Source: Jacaranda mimosifolia
Lineage: Eukaryota > Streptophyta > Magnoliopsida > Lamiales > Bignoniaceae
DNA length: 64,000 nt
Direction: 5' to 3'
NCBI GenBank assembly: GCA_018894105.1
Contig: CM032125.1
Coordinates: 34,023,032 to 34,087,031, forward strand
Below the pieces are notes generated by a model. It worked only from the letters and a program-made list of their open reading frames with translations, did not search any database and had not been told where the DNA came from. Positions 48,083-61,100 of the stretch are shown piece after piece (within the stretch, counting starts at the first letter, position 1; every line of letters starts with the position of its first letter). The position numbers and the translations under genes are program-made.

Positions 48083-48756
48083 GGGATAATGTCATAAATG
48101 GTCCCTAAAATTTTAGTTTAGAATCACTTTAGTCCTCAAACTTTAAAACTTCCTTTTTTAGTCTCTAACATTTGGATTTAGTTTCAATTTAGTCCCCAAG
48201 TCAACTTTCTGGCAACTTTTTAAGGGCAAAATTGTCCATTTAGTTTTATATTTCACTTTAGTCCCTATATAAGGTTTTATGTTCCACTTTAGTCCCTATA
48301 TAAGATTTTATGTTCCAATTTAGTCCCTATCTTACTTTATTTGTTAATATATCACTAATCATACAATTAATATTATTAATTATAATAGTATCACAAATGA
48401 TATTAATATACAATAATATATTATTTAATGTTAATAATAATATTAGTATCAATTATATATATACACATGCACATATATTTATAAAAAGAAAAAGAAAAAA
48501 AGTAACATAGGGACTAAATTGGAACATAAAATCTTATACAGGGACTAAAGTGAAACATAAAACCTTATATAGGGACCAAAGTGAAACATACAACTATAAA
48601 TTGACAATTTTGCCCTTAAAAAGTTGCCGGAAAGTTGACTTAGGGACTAGATTGAAACTAAATCCAAACTTTAGGGACTAAAAAAGGAAGTTTTAAAGTT
48701 TGAGTACTAAAGTGATTCTAAACTAAAACTTTAGGGACCATTTATGGTATTTGCCC
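48083..48756. mobile_element. Mutator-type MITE with 250-bp inverted repeats, 674 bp
   Basis: Arms 48083-48335 and 48500-48756 are inverse-complementary at high identity: GGGATAATGTCATAAATGGT with its right-end counterpart ACCATTTATGGTATTTGCCC, and several TTTAGTCCCTA blocks facing TAGGGACTAAA. The flanking 9-mers are AATAAGTAA (48074-48082) and AATAAGTAG (48757-48765). The short loop is AT-rich. No coding capacity. It lies in the loop of the giant element, so it inserted into it or its progenitor. Confidence 0.9.
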
Positions 48757-49319
48757 AATAAGTAGTATCTATAATTTTATAAGTTACAATGGTGTGATGT
48801 GAAAATATGTTTGATATTTGTTTAAAATATTAAAAAAAATTGAAATATTAACTTTGGAAATATTCAATCATTTGTCGCCATTATCAATGCTGATACGTTG
48901 TCTCAGAAATAATGAATGTGAATAACCATTTTACGGCCAGAACAATTAGTGTGCTTAGGAATCTGTCCTTATGTTACTCTTTATGTACTGATTTAAGGGA
49001 AAAAAAATTGATGATCGTGTCAATTCATTGGACTGACTACTCATTGGTATTTAGGTGACAAGATATTCGAACTTGTGTGTCTTTACTAGCATTGCAAGTA
49101 AATATCACAATCACATTTGTAAGATGCTAGTTGCTGTGTAGATATATATCTTTATTGGACAACTTCCCCTCAAAAAGTGTATTTGCATTATCAAGGCAAT
49201 AGACATGACTGCCCAATGGGTATAAGATCATTGGAGATTGTGTCTTTATTAGCAAGAAGTCATAAAATCTAGGACAATTGACAAATGGTGGATTTGATGA
49301 TTATGTTGTACTTTTATTT

Positions 49320-49990
49320 TTTTTCAAGAAGCAATTGATGACTATACACTGTAATTGAAAAATCACTAATAACAGTAGTAATTTTTTTATGAATATTATA
49401 ATTTAATTGAAAAATAATTCTTTACACAATAATCGCTAATAATAGTAGCAATTTTTTTTTTTTTATGAATATTACAATTTAATTGAAACAAAATTTCTGC
49501 CACAATTAGAGAATAATATATATTGCTCTCCATTCATAAATATTTTCTACATTTCATGAGTAGCGATTCATTTGTTTTTCATGCTATGTAAAAACAAAAG
49601 TCTGTATTAATCCCCAATAAATATTATCTTTTCATTTTTACTTGCTACTCATATTAGCAATTTTGTGTTCCAAATGACTGAATTAAAATTTCAGTAACTT
49701 GAATTTTACATGTTTCTAGTTTTTTTCAATGCTATAGTACACGGTACAACTACTTGAACATTTTTTTCATTTGAGTCGCTTTTCATAGCAGCGATATATT
49801 TTTCTATTTGAGTCGCTTTCATAATAGCAACATATTGTGGAGTGGCCAACAATTTCTATAGGAATATATTAAGTACGATTTCACAGCATTTATGAGCTTA
49901 AAATAATCAAACCCTTCCTATTTGTCTTGTCAACATTTCGTACCAAAATTTAAATATATTATTTCTTTATACTTGAAATACAATAATAAC
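49320..49990. repeat. Inverse relative of the 13-16 kb repeats
   Basis: Contains ACAATAATCGCTAATAATAG, GCCACAATTAGAGAATAATA and GAGTCGCTTTCATAATAGCA, which are inverse matches to 15363-15960 and 12955-13120. It ends with CTTGTCAACATTTCGTACC, a near-match to the giant element's subterminal CTTGTCAACATTTCATACA. It looks like the end of a related but separate family member nested in the loop. Confidence 0.5.
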
Positions 49991-51061
49991 ACACAAAAAT
50001 GATTATATTAATATTGAAGGGAGGAAAATACCCATATAATTGCTATAAGTTGGCGACCAACATGTAACTGGGTCATTTAAATTTATTTAAATATATTATT
50101 TTTTATAGCGAGTAGTTTTATTAAGAAACAGATATATTTAAATATGTTATTTTTTTATTTCATGAAATATATTAATTAGTATATTAATCATATTAATATT
50201 TAAGAAATAAAATACCTAAGTATTCACTATCTAGGACAGCGATTAGATTTAACATGTAATTTAAGTGTACTCTTTACAAACAATTTAAAAAATAAGTGTA
50301 CTCTTTATAAATAATTTTAAAAAATAAAACAAGGTAACTGCTATTTAAAAAGGCCCCTAAATGTAAATAACTTATCCTTGCGTCAAGCATCCATTTTAAA
50401 AAAAAAATCAATCAAAAAGAGTGAAAGAAAAAGAAATATAACAAGGTTTTCATAAGACGAATAGCATAATTTTCTAAATAATGTATAGTTTAATTGAAGT
50501 GATGAAGTGTTAGTGGAAAAAAGGTAACATTTTGAAAAGAAAAGTATAAAAATTTAAATTGTGTGTAACTATTAGGGAATGCTACAATATGTGAGGATTT
50601 AAAAGTGTTTTGTAAACTACTTAAGGATGAATGAGTTTTATGAAATAACCAAACCATTAACTATGGGCTTATTTTAATATTTATATCTCTAAAAGGATAA
50701 GAATTTCATTGGATTTGAAATTTATTGTGTGCATTGGCCATGAGAAATAAGTTTTGTTTAAATACCGTGGGCTAGGAAAGGAGTATGAAAAAATTGATGG
50801 ATGTTGAGTTATTAGTATTTGATTGAAATTTTGGGTCAAGTTAACACATCAATAAAGTTTGCCCTCGTTCTAACACTAAATACAAACTCAATATTAAAAC
50901 CAAATAGTGTAATAAAGTTAGGCCCAATACTAATATCAAATACAAACCTAATACTAACACCAAATTGTGTAATAATTTAGGCCCATCACCACAATCAAAA
51001 TTAGAATGCTTGCCACATAGATAGGTCCATATAGATATTACGCTTATTTGTTTTATAAATA

Positions 51062-54000
51062 ATTAAAAATAATTTTCAAAACATATTTTTCAATAACTTA
51101 TATATCTTTTTCCAATAACATTTATATCTTCTCTCTCTATTCTATTATTTCTATCTCTCTTCACCTACAGTCTATTAAAATCAACATAATCATTACATTT
51201 TCGACATTTCATCTAAATATAAACTCATTTTCAACTCATTTCCACTAACTAACTTTTCAGATTTTAGAAATCATGGAAATGAAAATTGAAAATGGAAATA
51301 AGAAATATATTTGTTAATAATATTTAAAAGAAAATAATTTGGAATATAGAAACACTATATCCTTTGTCGCTATTATCCACGTCAATACGCTGTGTCAAAA
51401 CCAAATGTACGTCACCAGCCATTTTAGCTAGTTATGCAATTAATATGCTCAGTTGATTGTCCTTGCTTTAGTCATCATGTCAATCCATTAGTATCATTTT
51501 TCGTTCCATTCTGCGTGCGCTATAGGACGAGGCGATTACATTGATAGTGGGAGTACTGAAAAAATGCTTGGTGAACTACCTAAATCCAAATTGCTAACTA
51601 TTAAATCATCAATATTTTAGTACTTTATTATTATTATTATTAGATTATTTTGTTTTTATTATTATATTATATATTTATTATTATTTTATTATATATTACA
51701 TATATATATATATATATAAAGCACGTTTGAACAATGCATTTGGCGTTTGTGTGTTTTTACATTTTTTTTTATGTTTTTTTGTTGCGAAACGGCATCATTT
51801 TGAAAAAGGAGTTCTTTGTTTGTTTGCAAATTCCAATATGTGCTTTGTTGGTTGCTCTGCATTTTGTTTTTTGTTGGTTTAGGTAGTGGGCCCTTGCAAT
51901 CAGTCAAAAGGAATTAGTTTTATTTTATTGATTTTTTTCTTCTTTCTTTTTAAATTATTTGTGTCATTGGGGCCCGCCCACACGGCTAGAAGGAAAAGAT
52001 GGCAGACATTGATTTTTGGAAAGCAAGTTTTACTTTCTCTGAATGCGAATTTTTTTTCTACTCACATTTGCTTTTACAAAATTATTATAAATTAAAGAAT
52101 TTATTTTTATTGTGTAAAAAATTTTAGAATTTTTTTCTGAAATTTAAATATTAATTTATAATGAAAAATTATAAATTATAAAATATAAAATATAAAATTT
52201 ATTTTCAAATTAACTAATTTTTAGAAATAACAAGTTTAACAAGTTAATAACTAAATAAATTTTCAAACATGAAAAATTAATAAGTACAAATTACAAGTTT
52301 TCTCATGTTTGGAAAAGAATTATTTAATTTAGTTTTTTTGAATACTTTTGAATATTTTAAAAAAATTTACACAATAAATTCTTTAATGTATAACGTTTAA
52401 AAAATTGAATTTCATGAAAAAAATTTAGGAATATTTTACATTTAAATTTATAAAAGTTATTGAAAATTTTTATGATAATTTTATGAACTACATTAATTAA
52501 TATCATTAAATAAAGATAAAAAAATCAATTCAAATTAAAATTTAAAAATTGTTTGCAATTTTATTATTTCCCTGTATAATTTATAATTATTAGAATCTAA
52601 AATATAATTTAAATTTAGAAATGACATGTTTAATAAAATCTAATTTAAAATCTAATTTTTTATTAAATTCTCAAATTTTATTAAAAATTGCACTTTTGGT
52701 CCCATAACTTAGGCCTCATCAATTTTCCCCCCACAACCCACCTATTAATTAAAATATAATTTAAATTTAAAATATAATTTGAATTTAGAAATGATTCGGC
52801 CGATAACCAAAAACCAAAATTACCAATTTGAAAGAGAGAGAGAAAAAAATTAGAATGTTGCTAATGTTTGTTTTGCTATATATGATGATGAATACTAATA
52901 TATATATGTATTTATATATGCTTGTGTTAGTAGTCCTTTTAATTTTAAATTGATAAATACGTATATCAGTTTTCAAATTACATCAATAATATAAGAATGA
53001 CTAATAATTTTGGCCATCAAAGTGTTCTGTCATAAAAAAATTTAGCATAGGTGTTTGCGGTTTGGTTTGTAATGATTTTGGAACAAAAAACCAATGGATC
53101 CAAATTATATAATATATATATATATTGAATCAGTTAAAATTTTATTATAAATCCGATTCAATCCAATCCATTTTAAATCGGCTTGGCTTTGATTGGTTAA
53201 TTCGACTTTTCAATTTAAATTCTTAATTGAAATATTTGACAAGTTACTCTTGATAACTAAACTATTTTAATCAATTAATTTGTAAATTTGGTTTAGCTAT
53301 CATATCACACTAATATTGTGGAATTAAGTTAAATTATGTAAGAACACACAACTATAGAATTATAAGTCCACAATAATTATTCCTATGTATTTGATTTTTG
53401 AAAGTGAAAAAATCCTAGGTTTAGTTTATTTTAATTTATTTGTATATTTTACAATTAAGATATATATTTTTAACTTATTAGTATATAAATTTTGATTTGG
53501 TTTGAATTGGATCAATTTTTTAGATTAAAATTGAAAATCGATCCAATCCGATTGGTTTTCTTAAAAAAAAAAAATTCAATTCAATCCATAAAATACGAAA
53601 AGGTAATAAACTAAAAAGAATTACCTAACAATATTTTGTTGAGTATTATAAAATACAATAATAAATAAAATATAATGATTACAATAAGGAATGCTACTTA
53701 TGGAAGCGTGTAAACTATAATTTAATACAATAAATAAAAAAGATATTCTATCTTAAATTAGTATTATAAAATACTGTAATAAATAAAGTATAATTATTAC
53801 ACTAATTAAAAAAAACCCAACAATTTAACTTAATATAATAAATAAAAAAGAAAATATACAAACAAGTAATATAATATGTGGCATAATATAATAAATAAAG
53901 AAAAAATAACTACAATAAATAATCTATAATAATTACAATAAAAAAAAGAAAAAAAAAGAACAATGAAATCGCTGCTTAATGTAACGATTAACATATAACT

Positions 54001-57000
54001 TAATATAGTAAATAAAAAATAAATATATAAATTGATATAATAAATAAAGAAAAAGTCGCTATCAAAAATTAATTGATTAAATATAATAACAAAAAATGTG
54101 TAATGATTACAATAATTTACCAAAAAAAAAAAAAGAAAAATTATTATCAAAAAATATGTTGAGTATTATAAGATGTAATAATAAGCAATGTATAGTGATT
54201 ACCACAATTTAAAAAAGAAAAATCGCTAATTAGTTGCTTTTTGAGGTGGCGACTGATTTGGGCATAATGTATTTGAATAATATAACATTTACATATATAT
54301 ACACACAATGTTTTTATTCCTTTTTCAATTAAATCGCCTTTTAGTCTAGCGATTTTTGATTTCAGCAATATAAATATTTTAATATATATATATATATAGA
54401 GAGAGAGAGAGGGAGGGAGAGAGAGGGAGGGAGGGAGAGGGAGATTTTCTTTTTTTAACTTTAATCACTACTCAAACTATCAAAATAACGTTTGAATAAT
54501 TAAATAATTTAATATATATATATACACTGAGCTTTATTATTTTTTCAATTAAATTGCTACTCAATCTATCCATTTTGTGTTTGAATAAAATCTATATTTT
54601 TAAAATGTTATAGATCTATACCATTTAAAATAATTAAATATTCATGCTTAAATTAGCAATATCATGTTTGAATAATTAAATATTTTATTAATATATATAG
54701 ACAGAGATTTTTTTTTATTTTTTTACAATTAAATGACTACTCAATCTAGCAATTATGTGTTTGAGTAATATGAATATTTTAATAAACATTTATAGAGTTT
54801 TTTAATTTTTTTTTCTCGTACAAATCGCTACTCAATCCGGCCATATTATGTTTTAATAACATAACGATTTTAATATATATATATATATATACAATTTGTC
54901 AATTCTTGACAAGCTATTCTTGAATCAATTTAAAGTACGAAAATACTCAAATCGCTACTCAATCTGGCCATATTATGTTTTAATAATATAACGATTTTAA
55001 TATATATATATATAGTTTGTCAATTCTTGACAAGTTAATCTTGAATCAATTTAAAGTACAAAAATACTCAAATAATAGTAGCAATTCCTTTTTTTAAAAA
55101 TATTTACATAATTTTTATTTGTAAAGTAATCGCTAATAATTGTATTGGACCATCAAATAAATAAAATGATTTTTCATTCAAAAATATTCTTTCTTTTAAA
55201 GCAAATACTCAAGATATTTCAAGGCATAATTTTAAACTACACTAAAAAATTTCAGCTATATCTAGAAAGTACAAAAGGGGCCGACTGGACCAACGAAAAA
55301 ATTGTATAAGCAAATAATAATGAAAAAAATGTAAAAGTTGGTAGCAATAGCGATTACTTGGATATAAAAAAGCTATACAACAATCGCTAATACCATTAGC
55401 GATATAAGTATTTTTAAAATATATATATATATACACACAATAAAATCGCTCACAAGCTTAGAGATAATTATTTCTTGTAATTTTAGAAATTTTTTTAAAT
55501 TGTTGCTATCCATCTTGGCGATTTGTTTTTTAGTAAATCCCACACTCTAAAATTTTTGGTTACACTTTTACACAAATAGTAAAATAAATAAATTTTATTT
55601 ATTTCTGAAAAATAAATAGTAGCGACTATTTTATGAATAATTTTTTTTTAATATTACAATTTAATAAAATAAAAAATAGTAAAATAAGGCTATACAATAA
55701 TTGTTAATACCATTAGCGATATAAGTATTTTTTTTTTAAAATTATAGAATAATATTGCTAACTAGGGTAGCGATACTTTCTTTTAAATGTGACATTTTTT
55801 TCTTTTTAAATTGTTGCTAAAAATCCTAGCGATACTTTTTTCATAGTAGTGATTGTTTTATAAATAATTTTTTTTAATATTACAATTTAATAAAATACAT
55901 AATAATGAACAAATAGTAGCAATTGCTTTATGAATATTTTTTTTTAATATTACAATTTAATAAAATACATAATAATGAACAAATAGTTAAAAAAAGGCTA
56001 TCCAATAATCACTAATACCATTAGCGATATAGTTATTTATTAAAAAATATATATACAGTAAATCGCTGACAAGGTTAGAGATAATTATTTCTTTTAATTT
56101 TAGAAATTTGTTTTAAATGGTAGCTAACCATCTTGGCGATATATGATCACTAATAGTAGTAGCGATTTTTTTACTCCTTTTTAAATTAACAGTTCTATTT
56201 CTTCTAATATTACAATTTCAAAAATCGACAACAATAGTAGTGATTACCTTTTTTTAATATTACATTTTATATTTTTTTCTATCTTATGATTATTACGCAA
56301 TTTAATATTACAATTTATACAATAATCGATAATCATAGTAGCAATCTTTTTTTCCTAACAGTACATTTCACACACTAATTGCTAATAATAGTAGCAATTT
56401 TTTTTTTAATATTAAACTTTTAAGCCACATTTTTTATGCTAATAATAAATAGTAAAGATTATTTATTTTTAATATTACAATTCACAATATTCGCTTAATA
56501 ATAGTAGCGGTTCTTTTTTTTTTTTTTTTGAATATTAAAATTTAAAGAATAACTTACAATTGTAGCGATTACTATTTTTAATAGTAGATTTTTTGAATAT
56601 TACAATTCACACACGCTATTCATATTACGATATTTCTTTTTAATATTACAATTTATACAATAACCTAATAATAGTAGCATTTTTTTATACTAATAATAAA
56701 TAGTAGAGATTATTTTCTTCTTCTTATAATTTACAATAACTGTTTTATGAATATAATAAATTGCAGCATTTTTTTTATTATAATTTACAAAATATTCGCT
56801 ATTAACACTAACGATTCTTTTTTATTTTAGCATTTTTGATATTACATTAGTCGTTACTATCGGTAGCGACTCTCTCTCTCTTAAATATTACAACTTGTTA
56901 ATTAGCCCATTCCGAGTGTAGAAAAGTAAAATCGGTTCTACCTATCTTGTCAACATTTCATACAAAAATTTGAATTTAGAATTCTATGTACGAGGATACC

Positions 57001-57017
57001 TGACTGTAGAAAACCCC
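51062..57017 (-). repeat. Right arm of the giant inverted repeat, about 5.96 kb
   Basis: Inverse complement of 38881-44830. Arm lengths agree to within tens of bases, and divergence is mostly point changes and microsatellite length. The inner end, near 51062, is a GTTTGNTTTTATTTTCA-type MITE copy present in both arms, so that MITE inserted before the arms were copied. Confidence 0.9.
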
Positions 57018-57582
57018 AACTTTGATGCAGAAAATCCCATAAGTACGTAATTGGGTCCGCGGGACCGCCATTGACCTGGGTGAAGCTTCTTGTTTCTTTC
57101 TTCTTGAAAGAGAAGTGTGAAAACAACAAAACGTTGATAAAAGGCCACGGGTGCATGGGCAAGAAATCATCGACTTTGGTGGTCTGTACTTCTCCAGGAT
57201 CTACTTGGGGAAATATTTATCAAAGAACTTAGTCTTCCATATTGGTTAATAGAAAGTGAACAAAAAGGTATCGTGTCAAACATGCTTAACTCATCTATTT
57301 TTACAAGAAAGGATTAATTTGGTGCATATTTCCACCGTATAATATATGTATGTTTGAATATACTGCACATCTACATGTATTCATTGTTAATTAAAAATTT
57401 CAGATTTTGAAAAGTATCGCGATCATTTAATAAGAAGGGTATAATATGTTACAATATACTATACATTAATCTGTATTACTCTGTTAATTATAAATTTTGA
57501 ATTTTGAAAAGTACTATAATAATTCAATTAGAAGGGTTTCTATTTTTTCAAATAAACAATTTGAATGCCTATTAGTTCCAAC
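57018..57582 (-). promoter_or_regulatory. Displaced 5' flank of kinase copy 2
   Basis: Homologous to the sequence upstream of copy 3 (about 61560-62005) throughout. Both contain AAGTACGTAATTGGGTCCGC, GGGCAAGAAATCATCGACTT, GTGCATATTTCCACYGTA and ATTTGAAT/AAAT..CCTATTA(G/A)TTC. It ends at a junction with the SDR exon fragment, sharing the bases CAAA. The insertion of the 18-kb element moved it away from copy 2. Confidence 0.75.
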
Positions 57583-57840
57583 AAAACCTGACAGACCAAT
57601 GTAAAGTTTAGCCAAGATTTTCATTCTACAAATTGAAGAATGGTATGACACACTTTTCCCCTTCTCCACTATTGTGCTCTCCAGGATTCCCCACAAAGAA
57701 TCTTCATTTTCAAACTATTTGCTTCATTCAGAACACCGAAAAACAGGGCATCCATCTTATACTCTGTTCTTTTGAAGGTGAACTTCACATAATGAATAGA
57801 AATATAGAATATTTGGAAAAGATTTACTGTTATATATACA
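57583..57840 (+). pseudogene. 3'-end fragment of a duplicated SDR gene
   Basis: Begins ACCTGACAGACCAATGTAAA, the inner part of the SDR last exon (NLIDQCK), and continues colinearly with 33418-33660 through the 3' untranslated region (CTCCAGGATTCCCCACAAAG). Here the triplets corresponding to the SDR end and stop read GTT TAG. No other SDR exon is present, so it cannot code for an enzyme. It shows that the duplicated unit ran from the SDR 3' end into the kinase gene. Confidence 0.85.
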
Positions 57841-58152
57841 AAAAGTAAAACTCAATTTGTTCCTTCCCTATCGTTTCCTGCAGTGTACCTTATCACAAAA
57901 TAAATGATTCTGAAGCTACTTATCGTCTAATCTTCCTCTTTCTTCTATTCTATACAACAATGCAAGTAGATGTGTTCTAGACTTGAGACCTTTTGAAGGA
58001 TCAGCTGTACAAGCGATGCCATCATCGTCCCAATGTATATAAACCTTTATATTTGGAGTTGAAATAAGTAATATGTTGAATCAAGTCCAGAGTAGCCAGC
58101 TTTTTACCAGCCAGTGTCTCCAGTGAAATTCTTAGCAAAGGATAGGAAAGAT

Positions 58153-61100
58153 TCAGATCAAGAGAGGGTTCAACTTGACAGGAGCTCTGAAGAATGGCTG
58201 AGACACACGATGAGCCAAGACAAACTGTTCATAAGGTTGTCCATTAGCAGCCTTTTGAAGAGCAACATTATCAGATGCCAGTGGAGATCCTGAATGAACA
58301 CCTCGGAGAATGTTGGGATCCCAGTAAGACAGGCTATTGGTGCTAGGTGAGTGCTTTTGCAAATTAAGAGAAGTATCTTGTGGTAATGGAGTTTGATTAA
58401 GATGAGGATATGGGATGGCACCAATCCCACCAGTTAGAGGTGTGGACGAGCTGGATGCTGTATGTGGGCTAGATGTGGGCGGTGGAGACATCCGACCCAT
58501 CAGGTGGTGAGGTGACCTTGGATGCGGAAGAGGACTCCCAACTGGTGAGACTGGAGCTGATTTATTCCTTGGAGTATAAGTATCATTGGAATGTAAATTA
58601 GATTTTGGTGCTCTGGAGGAACTGAAAGCAATTTTCCCTGAATCCTGGTGAAGACTTCTTGTATGATCAATTCCCTATAGTCGATTTATAGATAACATTA
58701 GGAATATATGGAAAATTCCCCAAAAAAACCTAAAATGATGAGCACGCAACATACAAAAACATCAATTACTGATACAAGAAATGAAAAACAAAATACAGTT
58801 ACAAAACTTAGCACAAGTCAAAATAATGTAATGGATATAATGTAGTACCTCCGGCTTTACCGCAGGATAACCCGAAGATGTGGAAACTGATATTTGTTTC
58901 CCCAAAGGCGATGAACCTTTCACAAAAGGGTGCTCTAAAAGCTGAGAGGCTGTAGCCCGATCCTGGGGATTCCACTGCAAACAACGCCTCACAAAGTCCT
59001 TACATTCATTTGAAAGGTGATCTGGAATTCTTGGAACTTCTTTATGATTTGCAATCTTGAACAAGCACGTGACCTATAAGCCAGGACCGGAGAGCATTAA
59101 ACAACAAAGTTTGTTTGACAAATTTTAGTCATTGTATGTGAAAAATAGAGAAATTTTAGAGTCTAAATCACGCACACTGTCATAAAAGCTCATAGGTGGT
59201 TTTGATGTAGCCATTTCTAGAATAGTGCATCCAAGACTCCATATATCAATTGATGGGTTTTTGACATTTGAATTCATTATGACCTAGGCAAATAGAAGTA
59301 AGAAAGAAAGTTACGCATGTAGAACAGGGAGCAGTAGAGGCCTTAGGTTGCAGCATATTAGGAAAAGTAATTAACCTCAGGTGCCATCCAATAAGGGCTA
59401 TCCATGAGGAGCGATGGATGGGATTTCCCTGCAATCTGTAAAACCATTTGTCTCAGAAAGATTTCCACCATATAGGACAAAACTCTGTGGGATCAAAATT
59501 TCAAATAGGAAAGAAATTTTATGAAAACTTAAAAACGGATCTATGCAGGTTCCAGCTACCCTCTATGAGACTCGAACCTGCATCCGATCTGTTTGAAGTA
59601 TGGAAGTCTAACCACCCTTACATGTTTTTCAATGCCATAGTTGATCAATTTAACTCTGCGATTTGTGTCCACAAGTATATTGGCCCCTTTAATATCCCTG
59701 CAACATTTGATAAGTGGTGATGAAAAATGTTCAAAAATGAAGAAATAAGCCGCACACTAATCCAAAGCAACATAAATCAGATATACCTGTGAGTAATATG
59801 TTCGGAGTGTAAATATGCTAACCCTGATAAAATTTGTTGAGTATAATTCCGGATGGCTGATTCTCCTAATTTCCCATATTGTTGCAGAATCATATAAATC
59901 GAACCACCAGACATGTATTCAAAATACATATAAAAGCTATTGCCCACCTGATCATGGAAGATAATTCACTGTCAGGAGAAGGCAATAGGAGGGAAAAAGA
60001 AAAATGCATAACTTAACATGAACTAAACCATCATACAGTAATAGTTCTTCCATCAGAAAAATGATTTGGCAAAATTTCCACAAACTTTCATGAGCAGCCA
60101 AAGAAATAGCCAGAGTTACAACTAAAAAGTTTACACACAAAGCTGCAATACCATATAAGGAATATCTAAAATTGCTGGAATACAACTGACCATTTCAGTT
60201 CCATAACACTGCACAATATTAGGATGCTTTATGCTACTTAACAGCGCCATCTCCTGTAAGAAACGGAATGGTACAATGACATGAGGATTAAAAAAAGGAA
60301 AGCAGAAAGATTTGAATTGGAAATAGCATCAAACAGAGAATAGGCCTCATATATCGATTACAAAATAAGACTCTTCATATATATGTATATAATGGCAAAA
60401 AAAACTCACTTTTCCCAACATGATTGCACCTTGCTTTGAATTTGCAAAAGATAATTTGATCTCCTTCATGGCACACATTTTACCTTTTTCACTGAAACCA
60501 ACGCAACACCACCCGTAAAATCAAAAAACAATTTCAACAAATGAATAAACTGAAAAACAGATCTCCATCCAATGTGTCATTTAGGTATAACTAGTGCATA
60601 TGAGTAGTACAAACAATTTGACCAATTCTTTATGCGCATAAAATGAGAGCTTCCCTTGATAAATTTGCTACACAAGTCGCAGAACCATATCAACAATGTG
60701 GAAAGATGAAGTAAAAAGAAGCATAAAGGCAACATTGCGTACCTATTGAAACCAAGATAAACGTCTCCAAATGGACCTTTACCAATCAACTTCCCTTTCT
60801 TCCACGGACTATCCGGGCTCTTAAGATTTTCTGCTCTTTCCGGACTACGTAAAGGTGATGCTGAAGCTGAATTTGGACGAGAAAAGGGTGAGGAATTGGA
60901 AATTGCTTCCGGAGGAAGGGGCAAAGGATAACTTTCTTTTTTTGCATCATCAGGCCAATCAGTTTCTCCAGTTCTTTGAGTTCTGATTCTCGGACTAATA
61001 TTTGGGCTAAAGGCATGACCATGATCCCGAATTTCTCGTTTTGGCACTTCAATCTTCAAATCCCTTTTCCTAGAGGGTGCAAAGGTGACACTTTTATCCT

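Larger units (their letters stand above)
38881..57017. mobile_element. Giant 18.1-kb foldback (Mutator-type) element
   Basis: The left end GGGGTTTCTATCATCAGATA and the inverse of the right end GGGGTTTTCTACAGTCAGGT begin two arms that stay inverse-complementary for almost 6 kb. The flanking 9-mers are AACTTTGAC (38872-38880) and AACTTTGAT (57018-57026), the target-duplication length of Mutator-like elements. Kinase copy 3 shows the filled-in empty site (GAAAACTTTGACGCGGAAAA, 61558-61577), and the right flank continues as GCAGAAAATCCC. The loop (about 44830-51062) holds several nested repeats. No frame longer than about 106 codons occurs and none resembles a transposase, so it is non-autonomous. 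It lies immediately upstream of the truncated exon 1 of kinase copy 2. Confidence 0.88.

Noticed and set aside
53830..54150. Longest frame in the giant element (106 codons)
   Set aside because: Low-complexity Phe/Ile/Tyr-rich reading of AT-rich repeat; no transposase motif.
58170..58430. Frame starting MGLVPSHIL, also in copy 4
   Set aside because: Shifted frame of the kinase last exon; it is open in both copies only because the coding frame is conserved.
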